Below are positions 42,801 to 54,305 of a stretch of 64,000 nucleotides of DNA, one piece after another. Both the position numbers and the translations under genes were made by a program. Every line of letters begins with the position of its first letter. Positions within the stretch are counted from its first letter, which is position 1. The DNA is from Punctularia strigosozonata HHB-11173 SS5. Lineage: Eukaryota; Basidiomycota; Agaricomycetes; Corticiales; Punctulariaceae. The stretch spans positions 733,163 through 797,162 of the forward strand of contig NW_006767445.1 of NCBI RefSeq assembly GCF_000264995.1, given 5' to 3'. The notes below the pieces were generated by a model. It saw nothing but the letters and a program-made list of their open reading frames with translations. It was not told the origin of the DNA and did not search any database.

Positions 42801-43154
42801 TTCGATGTCGCGCGAGGCAACGCGCGCGCATGTGCAGTCGCTAGTGCTGAGGATTATCATGAGTGTAGATTCGTCTTGCTATGTTCTGTACCACTATATG
42901 TTGTAAATCAAACGTCTTCTGTGTTCTTCTATCGATTGCGCGCTACTCTTCCACTCAGCTACGCAGAGCCAGCGTGGATCACGATGCTTGGGAATATGTG
43001 AGGGGATCGGTCAATTGCATACTAGTATATGAATTGCTCGGGTAGTTCGAAGAGCACATGAGGAGTACGATGTCATGCCGCTCTCCCATTGTGAGTTGTC
43101 TACTACTTAGCTCGTTGAGGTGGCACATTGACACTGGTACTTATCATGTGGAAC
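42801..43154. other. intergenic region between ATG27 and a P450 gene
   Basis: Convergent gene ends meet here. Only short frames; no repeat or RNA gene seen. Confidence 0.6.
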
Positions 43155-45409
43155 TCATTCGACTTCAATGGCCCCTTCTCTAACAAGTCGTTCGGCTTGC
43201 TTCGAACGAGGGACTATAATGCATTGGAAAGGCTCTGGGTAGCTGCGAGCACGGCGTTCGGGTCAGCGAAGGTCAACGCGTGATACAGCAGGCCTCACGA
43301 GAGTACACCGGTCGTCATTTTGGCCTCTAGTTGTATCGGACGGCCATGTTCGTCCATCGGCGCTCTGATATCGTAAGCTGCAAGGACCGATGCAACGGTG
43401 ATGAACAGCGACTGTGCACTGAACCAGCGCCCTGGACAGATCCTCTACGATCGTACTATTGATATGCTAGTATGTATGACGAATTGCGAATATTACGCAC
43501 CCGTCCGAAACCAAAGGCGGCTACAGTTGGGTCTCGCACTTCCGGATTGATACGCCCTGCCTTCAAGAAACGCTCTGGCTTGAACGAGTGCGGCTCCGGA
43601 TATACTTCGGGATCGTGCATGATTGCCCTGAACAGTTGGTGAGTCCTGGTATAAGGATGCTGCTCGCGGCTCACCATGCGTTGCCGAAGAACACGCTCCC
43701 TTTGGGAAGGAAATAGCCGTTGTACTCGTCGTCCTGAACCGAACTGTGAACCACGGCTGCGCAAAGGACAATATCAGCATAGAGCGGAAGGCATCAACTC
43801 TAGAACGCGAACCGAGAGGGGTCACTGTCTGCCAACGCATCACCTCTTTGCAGATAGCCGTGATGTACGGAAGGTGCTCCTCGTCCTCGAAGGCTAAGAA
43901 GGGTCAGGTCAGTTTGACATCTCCTGGACCAGATATAAACATCAATTACTCGGTAGCCGTTGGGTGCCTACAGCGGAGTCCAGCTCTTCCCGAGCCCGCT
44001 TTACAACGCCGGGGTGCATGGCCATAGCAAGGAAAAACGTGTTTAGGGCGGATATCGTCTGCGCAAGATTGTTGGCAAGTAGACCACAAGGCCTCCTGGT
44101 AAGTGCTCACCGTGTCTGCACCACCTATTTGATGGAGTTCCTATCGAGTCGACAGGAACCAATGATGTCACTGCTCAACTCACCACCGTATGCTATCGCA
44201 GCGACATTTGCGACAATCCTTTCTCGTTGAGCCCTTTCTTCCTGAGGGACATCGGCGAGTTCTTCCAACAGTGAAAGAGCCATCGAGGGACGAGCAGTTC
44301 CTCGGCGCTGATAAGGTAAGTTAGCCTGATACCCGGGCCCGGAAGGGACCTCACCATTTCCTCCTTAACGTGATTCAGTGGATTGGTGACAAACTCGTAC
44401 GCTATCTGCCGCCAACGCGCCGCTTGACGCTTGAACTGGGCCCCGGGAAACCAATTCGGGATGTACTTTACTATCAGGCGGTTCAGCGTATCTTCATGCG
44501 GAGACTTGACGAGAAACATACGCCAGGGAAAAGTGTTGACTAGATATGCCGTTGGATTACCGGCGAGAGAGAGGCTAGAACAGTGCTCAGTTCTACGAGT
44601 GCGAGGACGTGGAAGAATACCTACGTTTGCAAAGCCTCCTCAGCCTTGTTGATATATTCATCGTTCTCCTCTGCAGTTTCGATAGCGTAGACAACGTTCA
44701 TAATGGTCGCACCTAACGTGCTAGCATTGAATCTGTCAGATGCCAAGTGTTGGTGCAGCAGAGCCGACGATGCCGCTCACTGTCGAACCAGATCGTAAAA
44801 TCGATCTGGAGTTGCCAGCAGTCGCTGCAAGAACGCGCGCGCTTCCTTGAGTTGCTTCGGGCGATATTGGGCCACCTGGGTGATGTTCATGTATTTGTGA
44901 AATGCTCGCCTTTCATCCCGCCATTGTGAACCGTATTCCCTGAAAGCGAAGCTCCAGTTGCCACCCGAGCTTTGCGAAGCCGTCATGGACATCAGGAGGA
45001 TGATGTTGCGCAGCAGGTTTTCGGACTCACAGTTCGTTCAGCATTGGGAGTCTCGGACGATCGGAGAAGTTTGAGGACCTGCGATCAAACAAGTCCGTGC
45101 ACGCCTTCAGAGAGCCCAAGATGATGTAGCGTTGACCCAAGGCTTCGACAGACATGATATCCCCTATATATACAGTCAGCTGGACGAAAACACAACCACG
45201 CAATGATGCTTGCCGTAAGTACGGCTCCATTCGTTGAACTTGACCCATTGCCGCTCTGTGGGAATCTGAAATGCATGCCGGATCCAGGGAATATATGCTG
45301 GAGGTCCTGGAGGCAGCGGACGACGTGAATTTGCAGAAAGGCGACGCTGCAGAAAGAAAAGCGAGCATAGCACGGCGAACACGCCACAGAGGAGATAGGG
45401 ATCCATCAT
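43155..45409 (-). CDS. cytochrome P450 monooxygenase
   Basis: A haem-thiolate oxygenase anchored in the endoplasmic reticulum. The start MMDPYLLCGVFAVLCSLFF is the membrane anchor, followed by the Pro-rich hinge PLPPGPPAYIPW. Then come WVKFNEWSRTYG, FDRRSSNFSDRPRLPML, WRDERRAFHKYMN (helix C region) and PNWFPGAQFKRQAARW. The last third has HDPEVYPEPHSFKPERFL and RDPTVAAFGFGR, then after an intron ICPGRWFSAQSLF, giving the haem-binding FGFGRxxCPG. The end is YPEPFQCIIVPRSKQAERL with the stop at 43155-43157. About ten short introns. The substrate is unknown. It is a close paralogue of the gene at 49008, pointing in the opposite direction. Confidence 0.85.
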
Positions 45410-46250
45410 CCTACAAAGGGCGCATTCGGGTTGTCCACCAGTCCCATTATATGCCGTGTCCGGAGGGGATGTATCTCACGAGAATCAGGGTCATAGACGT
45501 TGAGGTTGCCGCTGGACCTACTGCCGAATGCCCTTAACTCCCAGACTTGCCGGCGGAGAACTGCACATTGAAGCTAGAAGCAATGGAACTGCTTCTGTTT
45601 GTGCGCGAGTACGTCCTGATACGTCCTATCCATGGCCGTTGGAGTGCATCCCGGGGGGCGAAAGCAGTATCCCCGTCAGTGATCAGGCTATTGGAGTCCC
45701 CGAGTTGCTTCGAGCACGGTTCGCGGAGAACCATCGATAAAGCTTTCAATTGTGTTTGGTCCCGGTCTCGAACTTCAGCACAAGAGCGACGAGGGACCAG
45801 AATGGCAGCAGTGAAGTTGTCAGGGCAGTCTTGCGAAGGTAGATGAAGGGCACCAATCATATCTAACAGAAGCAGGTGCCATGTTACTTCAAGCCCGGAA
45901 CCGAGAAGACTAACGCCGTATGGTGGCTTGGTATGTTGACGAGAGGCATGTACAGGAGGCAAGTGCTGCACGGCGTGCAGTAACGGCGATAACATAAGAT
46001 TGCGTGCCACGCGGATGGTTTACTGAGTACCGGGCGAGGCGGAATCTCGCCATGCATATGCCCAGAGGGACAGAGTGACGACGAACCTCCAAAGCATGCA
46101 GGATCAGCTTTGTAGCCACCAAGAATGAATCGCGCTATGCTCAATGCCAGCACATCCCCCGATGGTAATATTTAGCGCAGTTCAAAAGGTAATCCAAAGT
46201 AGATGTAGGTGGCAATACAATACGAGAGGAAGAGGGCGAACACAGCAACA
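45410..46250. other. intergenic region between a P450 and an R-SNARE gene
   Basis: A 158-codon frame on the minus strand (46010-45534) covers much of it but has no recognisable domain and unusual composition. I do not call it a gene. The promoter of the P450 gene must lie in the lower part. Confidence 0.4.
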
Positions 46251-47368
46251 CTAATGCTTGGCCCCACATTGGTTCAAACCTGCGCCGCAGAATTGTGCCA
46301 CGAATATCCATAAGAGGATCTGCATTGACAATAATCAATGCGGAGTCGTGCAGGCGATGCATGGCCGACAACCTACGAGGGCAACGATCACGCTTAAAGC
46401 CAAAATCTTGGAGTTCTTCCACCACATCTGTCTCCGCACGGTGCGCGCGCCTCGTCTGAATGCCGTTGCCTATGGATCGAGGTAAATGAGCTGTGCGGCG
46501 GGAAGTAACCCGAAGGAATTGACCTACCTGAGAGGCCATGTTGTCCGTCTTGTCGACGAGAAGCTCGATGCGCTCGCCACGAGACAGGATCTGTTCGACA
46601 TTCTGCACCATGATGTCCTTGACCTGCGCGAGCTCGGCCTGTGCACGGCCCAATTCGTCGGTGGGCGGACTGGTGTTGTACTCTTGCATCAGAGAAGCAA
46701 TCGTTGGGCCAAAGGATCCTGTTCATATAATGGCGTTACAAGAGTATCGTTGCGGTTAGTGCAACAGCCGACCTTGTAAGCTGTAGGCCGGATCATCACC
46801 GCGGGAGGAGGATGGGAGCGCAGCGGCGTTGAACCTTTGCTGCAGGTCTCCAAGGAAGGTGAAGGGCATTCGGCTGGTAACATCCAGTTAGCATCAAGAA
46901 ACCGATAAGGTATCCTGCACGTATTGCGCTCGGGCGCGACGACGAGGCCGTGTGGAGTCTTTCAATCCTCCGACCGTAGACAGACTGGAGGAAGGGTTTG
47001 AGTTCTGAGTGAAGACGTACCGTCCTGCTGCATCATCTGCCATGCAGAGAAAGACGTGCGTCCCGTCGGATATGTAATGGAACAAGAATTGCTCCCAAAC
47101 GTAGGTGAGCTTGGAAGCATTAGGTGGGATGCGAGTAAGGATGGTTTGAACAGCTGGAAACAAAACGGTTAGCGTCTTGTGAGTTCATCAGAGGACCAGA
47201 GACGAAGCACCTTGGGAGAAATCCCGTTGTCCGCCTTGGTGCTCGGCCAGTACAGTGGTGCCTCGAGCGACGAGCGCGTGAATCTATAAGAAAGTAGATA
47301 TGTCCTTATAATTTCCGACTGGGAAGTATTCGCCATTGCGTTCCGTGAATGTGACGTACGAGAGACAT
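46251..47368 (-). CDS. VAMP7-like R-SNARE (longin/synaptobrevin)
   Basis: A vesicle SNARE for fusion with vacuole or late endosome. The first exon is only MSL plus one base (47368). Exon 2 reads HALVARGTTVLAEHQGGQRD; exon 3 AVQTILTRIPPNASKLTYVW then DGTHVFLCMADDAAGR; and the next RMPFTFLGDLQQRFNAA. Together these form the longin domain. The SNARE motif follows (ELGRAQAELAQVKDIMVQNV, then EQILSRGERIELLVDKTDNM), with Arg at the central layer. After a further intron come RRQMWWKNSKILALSVIVALV and ILLWIFVAQFCGAGLNQCGA, the C-terminal membrane helix, with the stop at 46251-46253. About 215 residues, usual for VAMP7. All key parts are present. Confidence 0.88.
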
Positions 47369-47846
47369 CGTGTAGCGATGGGCAGGGGGCGGGGCGATTA
47401 ACTATGGGGTGTGCCTTAGATTGTTCCGATTGATGCTCTGAGGGAAAAAAGCAGCTTGATGATAGCACTAGTGTTGTGGTCGAAGACCGCCCGTACAGTG
47501 CGTCGCACTATAGCTAGTAGCGAGGTGAAGTCACAGGAGGAGTTGACTGGCCTGCGCATTCGGGCATCATGTCGTCACTCACTCGCGGTCACAGAATCTC
47601 GTGACTGAAAGGTCCGTGTGATCGGGCAAGGCGTGACGCCAGCATTGCACTTCTCGGACACGTCGCTGCTCCCCTGTCCTTAACTTCGTCCCTTCGTTCC
47701 TGCTGAGCTTGCGCTCGTATACCACCTGGCAGCCTGATTCGTACTCTCTCTGTATCTGTTACCCTAATTTCCGTCCTCTCAGCGTAAAAATGGTGCGCAC
47801 TCAACCGGAATGACCTTACGCTTTCAGGCACTCACGGATCCCCGTT

Positions 47847-48305
47847 ATGCTCTCTTCGTTCGTGTTATTCGGCGTTGCTGTCATAGAGCGATACCGACAG
47901 CCCTTCTTCTCGGCCGACTACTCCCAGTGCACGCAACACTGGCGTTGCGAAGCCCCCCGGTGCCGCCATCCGGTGTGTCCTCGCGGAAAAGTCTACGTGC
48001 ACCAACCACCCACTAATGAAATCTCGCACTTGCAGGCGACGTGCGACAGCCACCGTCCAGAAACCCAACTCGACGCGTGCCGCGGGTGCCGGAGGCTCTT
48101 CGAATACTATGCTGAAACTCTACACCGACGACTCACCAGGCTTGCGAGTGTTAGTACCAAATCTTCCGCCTACGCTCTCGCTTGCTAATGTTCTGTCCAT
48201 TGCCACAGGGACCCATTCATTGTGCTTGTCCTCTCGCTATCCTTCATCGCCTCCATCTTCTTCCTCCACATAGCTGCGAAGGTTATCCGAAGCTTCACCA
48301 AATAA
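47847..48305 (+). CDS. small Cys-rich protein with a C-terminal membrane helix
   Basis: The first exon encodes a Cys-rich segment, SQCTQHWRCEAPRCRHPVCP then LQATCDSHRPETQLDACRGC, with spacing suggestive of zinc binding. One intron (near 48147-48209) joins it to DPFIVLVLSLSFIASIFFLH and AAKVIRSFTK, a tail-anchor-like helix with a basic end; the stop is at 48303-48305. The true start is unsure: Met 47847 is in frame, but an upstream Met near 47790 could open a short first exon. No family recognised. Confidence 0.5.
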
Positions 48306-49007
48306 AACGACCCTGAAGGGACCAAGTGTTCTTTCGCCGGTAACTGTCCTTGGACCGGCCAGTGTTTGCGTTACTTGATGATGGGGTCGGGCGGCCGGGG
48401 TGGGGGAGGACAATCTAGGACTACCGCGCGCATATATAACCACTTGCATTCAACGAGTCCGCAATGTGCATCTGGTTACTTCGATGTTCCGAGCCAAGCG
48501 GCCTTGTGAGTCCATCGCCGTGTCTTCACGGTTCAAGATCGTCTTCGGTGGTTCTCGTGTCGTCAAGCTTGTTTCTCCACCTCGGCTTCCACCGCTCGAC
48601 CACCGAAGACGACTGTTTTCGACACAGGGATGCGGCCACTGGAGTGCTTGTTCCGGCGCTGCGGAAACGTCGGTACCCTGTGAAAACCTCGGTCGAGCGC
48701 TGCTATGATGGCCACACCACTGCGAGAGCACTCTCAGGCTTGCCATCGGCGGCGTTCCTTTCTTGAAGGAAGCGCGGCTATCGTGGAGGATGAGACGCTT
48801 TTACGTCATGGGGTTGTACTTGAAGGCTTGAAGACACGCCGTGTTCAACAGGGGCATTGGGGGCTTCAAAGAACCGCCAGCTTCTGATAGCTATCCGGGG
48901 ACCCGTGATACCATTTCACATCTCCGTGGTTGTTTATCTTCCGGTTACCCACAGGCCTCAAAACGCATATATAACAGTGGTAACCGAGAAGATCAGGAAG
49001 ACGTACA
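48306..49007. promoter_or_regulatory. intergenic region and promoter of the second P450
   Basis: A TATA-like CATATATAAC lies at 48967-48976, about 32-41 bp before the start codon at 49008, and another CATATATAACC near 48429. Open frames here are unconvincing. No motif shared with the giant element is seen. Confidence 0.45.
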
Positions 49008-51310
49008 ATGCCGTCTTTTGAGCTTACTGCTTTGCCTGCTTCAGCTGTGATCCCCCTCACAGGGACATGTCTCTACCTCGGTTGGCAGTACCTGCGCCGT
49101 CGGCTCGCCAATCCACATGGACTCCCCCTTCCTCCGGGCCCTTCGCGGCGCATTCCATGGGTCGGCAACGCCTCCGACATGCCGACGGGACACCCCTGGT
49201 TGAAATACGACGAATGGACCAAGGAGTACGGTGAGTGGATCGTCCAGTATCCCTGCGATGAGGCTCTCATAACCTGTTTCAGGTGATGTTGTCTATCTAG
49301 AGTCGTTCGGCCAAGGGATAGTCATTCTTGGATCCCTGGAGGCATGCGTCGATATATTCGATCGTCGTTCCTCGAATTTCTCCGATCGGCCTCGGATGGT
49401 GATGTTACACGAACTGCACGTATCTTTGCCAGATATCTCATCCTTCGCCAATGGCTGATATGGACACCGTTGGTATTGCAGGATGGGCTGGGGCTGGATC
49501 TTGTCCACTATGAACTACGGTGAACGCTGGCGGAAGAGAAGGCGGGCGTTCCACCAGTTCTTCAACGTCAACCAAGTGCATCAGTATCGCCCCATCCAGC
49601 TACGAGAAGCGCGCGCGTTGCTTCCCCGATTGTTGGAGTCGCCGGAGCGATTTGCCCACCATCTCCGACAGTAAGCTGCCGTATTCCTGGATACAATTCT
49701 TCTGCTATACGGACTACCGCATGATGCCCAGCACCCTGTCTGCGGTGATCATGGATGTTACCTACGGCATCAAGATTGCCGACACGAACGACAAATATAT
49801 CACAAAGGCCGAAGAAGCCATTAGTCGGTGCGTGATCAATGGATCCTCTTGTGTGCTCTCAATGACGCGGAGATAATATTGCAGATTCGCCCATGCCGGC
49901 AATCCAACGACCTATCTCGTCAACACCTTTCCCTGGCGTATGCTTCACGCACTAAGGTAAATGTGTATCCGCTGATATACCTTTCCCAGTTAAGCACGTC
50001 CCTGCCTGGTTCCCTGGTGCGCAGTTCAAGCGAGATGCGATCAAATGGAGACCCCTCTCTCATGAGATGGTAACGTGGCCGTTTGAGGACACCAAGGATC
50101 TCATGGTAAGCATCAGCCATTATCCACGTGCTTTTGTTCACACATTTCATAGCGACAAGGCACAGCAAAGCCTTGCATCCTGACGGCGTTGCTGGATAGA
50201 ATCACCGACGAAGAAGACCGCGCAGAGGCTGAGCTCATCGTGCGCGATGTCACTGGTGTAGCTTATGCCGGTGTGTTTCCTTCGATACATGATGGTATAC
50301 ATCGCAATTCATGTGGTCTTATGATAACAGGCGGAGCGGACACGGTCAGTTGTGCTATCCTCAAAATGCACGGGGGCGCTGATAGATAGGGTTGGCAAGA
50401 CTATATCTGCGACGCAAACGTTCTTCCTCGCAATGGTAATGTACCCTGAAGTCCAGAAGAAAGCGCAAGAGGAACTTGACGCAATCACACGTGGGACGAG
50501 GCTTCCAGGCGAGTAATCATGACCGTGCTCCGGCTATACATGACAATGAGTCTGACCATCTGATACTAGACTTCGATGACCTCGGTTCCTTGCCGTATGT
50601 GTCTGCCCTTTGTAAGGAGGTTATGCGATGGCAGCCAGTTGTTCCGCTCGGTTAGTCTGTTCTCGCCTGTCAGTAACAGTCCTCATCCTGATCTAGCTGT
50701 GGTGCATACTTCGGTTGAGGATGATGAGTATCGAGGATATCACCTTCCGAAGGGTACACTTTTCTTTGGCAACGCCTGGTACGGTCTCATTCGGTTATTA
50801 TCATAGTTAGGGGTGTTTATACCGGTTTTGATCATAGGTCTATACTCCATGATCCCAAGGAGTATCCGGATCCGGAGGTTTTCAAGCCCGAACGTTTCCT
50901 GAAAGACGATGGCACTTTGAATCCTGCCGTAAGGGACCCAGGAGTCGCCGCGTTCGGGTTCGGTAGAGTGTGTTCGCTACTTCCTCACACGGCAGGCTGC
51001 AACTGAAATTACATTCATAAGCGCATATGTCCCGGCCGTTGGATGAGTGACCAAACCCTTTTCAGCGTTGTCGCTACCGTGCTTGCGGTATACAGCATAG
51101 CGCCGCCTCTTGACATGGATGGCAAGGCAATTAAGCTATTTCCGGACATGACGCCGGGAATGTTATCGTGAGGTTGCCTGCATTCGTCTCGAGTCGGGAG
51201 CTGATCACCTTTTTTGCCCATAGTTACCCGCGGCCTTTCGAGTGTATCATCTCCCCAAGGTCTACTCAGTCGCTGAAGCTGATCCAAGAAGTGGAAGGAG
51301 AAACCTATTG
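49008..51310 (+). CDS. cytochrome P450 monooxygenase, second copy
   Basis: Start MPSFELTALPASAVIPLTG and a membrane anchor, then GLPLPPGPSRRIPW. Helix C region WRKRRRAFHQFFNVNQVHQY, and PAWFPGAQFKRDAIKW. The I helix reads GVAYAGGADTT across an intron, with the oxygen-binding Ala-Gly-x-Asp-Thr. The ExxR pair lies in SALCKEVMRWQPVVPL. PERF appears in FKPERFLKDDGTLNP, and the haem loop is VAAFGFGRRICPGRW, with the first Arg at the splice site. It ends RPFECIISPRSTQSL and EVEGETY, stop at 51308-51310. About 515 residues, normal for the family. All catalytic motifs are visible. It is clearly related to the P450 at 43155 throughout, with matching intron positions, so the two arose by duplication. 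Confidence 0.88.
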
Positions 51311-51481
51311 AGACTTCAACGTTCGTTAAATTGCTGGGCTCAGAGCAACAGCACGATGAACCTTACAGTTTGTATCGATGTCTTTGTGATTTCATTGTCC
51401 ACGAACCGTTCAATATTGGATACAATAATGTTACATGACGCTTCTAAGGAATCTAAGTGATATGCATTAAGCAGACATCCC

Positions 51482-53390
51482 TCACGGCCACTCTTCGTTG
51501 CGGCTCAGTGCTGCTATGGAGCTGTCAAGCACATTCGGGCTGACCGGTGATAATGTTGCTTGAGAACCTCCGGTGTGCGGATGGCGCCATATCGGCATAG
51601 GGCTGACGCGAGGTGGCATAGGAAGCTGGGAGTGGGTGTTAGTCGATAAGCACAAACGGACAGCTCCGTATGCCGAGGGTCGCAAGTACGCACCACAGGA
51701 GCTTGATCCAGTAGAGGTGATTGGTTGACAGTTGACCGCCCTATGTCCAGGATGATTGAAGGCATAGGAGCTACCACGGAACGTCTCGTGCCGATCCGAG
51801 GCAAGTGAAGAACGTCCAGATCGCCCCGACGCACATCTCCACTTCGCAGGTTCAGGTTCGAGAGCAAAGAATTGAATAATACGTGGCTCAGAAGGAGGTA
51901 AAATGCCAGAGGGAAAAACGTGAATCGCGAAGACGTAAACTAGTAACCATGGTATCAGTGGGCAGGAAGATACGCAGGACGAATCACTCACCGTCACGAT
52001 TACCAGCAGTCCACATCCGCTGTGAAGCCCGGTCAACACTGTCTGATAACAAAGTACAGTAGCTGACCTGGTAACGAGGCCCGTGGCAAGAGCATACAAT
52101 CCCAAAAGAAGCATGGTACGCCGATGTCTGTGATGCATTACATCAACCTCTGCCGTACGACGATGCAAGATCACTAACTGATTTGTCCCCATACGACCTT
52201 TCCAGAATAGAAAGCACAACGACGAGGTCATGACTACATCAGCCAGCGCTCCCGAGCCAAGGCCTACATAGATTACCCACTAGACTCCGTCAGCGAGCTT
52301 CGGAATAAAAAGCCGAGTTTACTGACTCGAAGGCGGTGGAGTAAATCATGAAATGTTGGCGCAAACAGCCTATTACCATCCGCTGTATGAACTATACGCC
52401 TTCAAAGATGATGAAGTCGAAGCGTACCCAGCAACCCCAAATCCTGCGATGATATCAATGCACTGTTTTCTCATCCACGAGAATACTAAGGATATACGAC
52501 ACACCGATTCCAGATGCTGCAGAGCCACCGCATTGAAGAATCTGTGTGTATGTCATGATGCACAGGCCACGTACCGAATGCAGCGACGGAGGGCAACCCC
52601 TGCATCTCATGTCATGTTACTAGAAGTAAATAAAGACGGTGAACACACCATCGATACCATTTGCCCCGCGACCATCATATTGCTGTCCCTGAGCCGAAAC
52701 GATACTGACTTGATGTGGTCAGCACGCGCGGTATAGAGCCACAGTGTCAGAGGTCGACGTACGTCGCATTGCACGTCTTGCAAACACCCTGAGGCATGAA
52801 AATGTCAGTTCTAGCTCAAAGTCTTCCGGACTATAGCTTACCCGCGCACGATCACATTGATACAAGACTGGGTTGGTATCTGATAAGTTACGTTCCTTCG
52901 ACCTCGCATCCTAGCAGCATTCTTACTGTTGTTATAACAAGCACCTATACAGACGATGAACTCGCTTGAGATAGACCAGAGAGATGACCTAGGTAGGACA
53001 ATTACCAATAGGCTCCTATGCAGCAACACCTCATGGATGATGATTTTGCTGGGAAGAAAGGGTAGTACGCACCACACTGGTCTCGATAGTGCGATCGGAT
53101 TCGAGAAATTCCGCACAAGGTAATGATATAGAACATGAATGGTCAATCCAAGACTTGCGATATCGAGAGTCCATAAGCAAGCTATCTGCATCATCATTGT
53201 ACATGGTTTGCCTCAGATGCGACACATTCGCACTCACCAAGCCCTTGACAAAGTTGTCCTCCCGTCTCCTGTGCCGATGGTAGAAGACCAAGCATTGAAT
53301 AGCCGCTATGCCACTCAGAAACGAGGCCACGCATCCGCACACCAGAGTTACGCCTAGTGTTTCTGCGATAATAGTGCCAAGGATATTCAT
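51482..53390 (-). CDS. multi-pass membrane protein, DUF6534 type
   Basis: Agaricomycete genomes carry dozens of these seven-helix proteins, function unknown. From Met 53390: MNILGTIIAETLGVTLVCGC, then FLSGIAAIQCLVFYHRHRRR (helices 1-2); WTLDIASLGLTIHVLYHYLV then NFSNPIALSRPVW (about 53190-53070); GSGALADVVMTSSLCFLFWK and GRMGTNQ (start of the DUF6534 part, about 52270-52180); and FFPLAFYLLLSHVLFNSLLS followed by NLNLR. The soluble tail ends VLDSSIAALSRNEEWP with the stop at 51482. Between 52800 and 52300 the exons of the middle helices are not resolved and the gene may be damaged there. Same orientation as its relative at 54306. Confidence 0.65.
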
Positions 53391-53429
53391 CACGTATGGA
53401 TGACGAAGGATGGGGAAAGTCTCGAGTTC

Positions 53430-54256
53430 GCTCGGCTTATGCTGGCTATATACTCTACAATCCACTTGCGGTGACAAGAATACGACCACAGCCACTAGAT
53501 ACAGTGGAGCGCCATAGTCCGTAGCATAATGAAGCCCCGAGTGGAGAGCCACCCGGAGGCTCGTAACATCGTGGAACGCTGCTGTGGAACCGAAACGCCC
53601 GAGTTATCTCAGAGTGCCGCTTCCCATTGGGGCAATGCAGTCCAAGGCAGTTATACGCCCGGATGGAACCGCATCCGAACTGGCTGAACACTTGCTGTTT
53701 CTATGCGGAAACCACATCTGACGCCGAAGGAAACACCACAAGCTATGCTTGGGGAATCGCAGCATGTCGGAAGACTTGTCGACAAGGTCGGGGATGTCGC
53801 TCATCCTTCGGTGTTACTGAGAGCAAGCCCAACGAAATGTTTGCTCCAGAGCAAGCGAGATCAGTATCAGTTGACCCCGACGCGCAGTAGAGGTACGAGA
53901 TCAAGGAGAGACGCAGCCACATGGTTTCAACCACTGCTCACCGCCACGTAACCATGGCGGTACCTGGCAAGAATAGATAGAAGACTCCCTTGTCCCAAAC
54001 GGACTGGATAGCCATGTCAATATAGGTATAACTCAGCATCCATCTGACAAGGCCAGTCTTGTTGTATTTTGCTTGAGTTTCTCTCAGGTAAGGCAAGGTA
54101 TATGTAGAAAGTAAGCCACGACCACCACCACAGCGGCGAATCGGAGCAACACAGATGGTTTGGAACATGTCTCAGTACGTTACACCAGTATGTTCCTCCG
54201 AGAGCAAGCATTGCGCCATGAAATATGCTTGCAGAAGGCGAATCAGGCCTTGCCAT
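53430..54256 (-). other. unresolved gene-like stretch between two DUF6534 genes
   Basis: Minus-strand frames contain hydrophobic, aromatic-rich segments (for example GLVRWMLSYTYIDMAIQSVW near 54040 and YGAPLYLVAVVVFL near 53500) but do not join into one protein by clear splice sites. It could be a decayed membrane-protein gene, perhaps an acyltransferase of the wax-synthase type. The resemblance is too weak to call. Confidence 0.3.
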
Positions 54257-54305
54257 CCCACTGCATAAATGTGGTTAGATGAGGTCCCACCTTGTTGCTG
54301 CGCCG

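Noticed and set aside
45534-46010. 158-codon minus-strand frame between P450 and VAMP7
   Set aside because: No domain, no repeat of known family, and in the expected promoter space of the P450 gene.
53430-54256. Wax-synthase-like acyltransferase
   Set aside because: One or two segments feel similar, but the diagnostic Trp-His region cannot be found in any frame.
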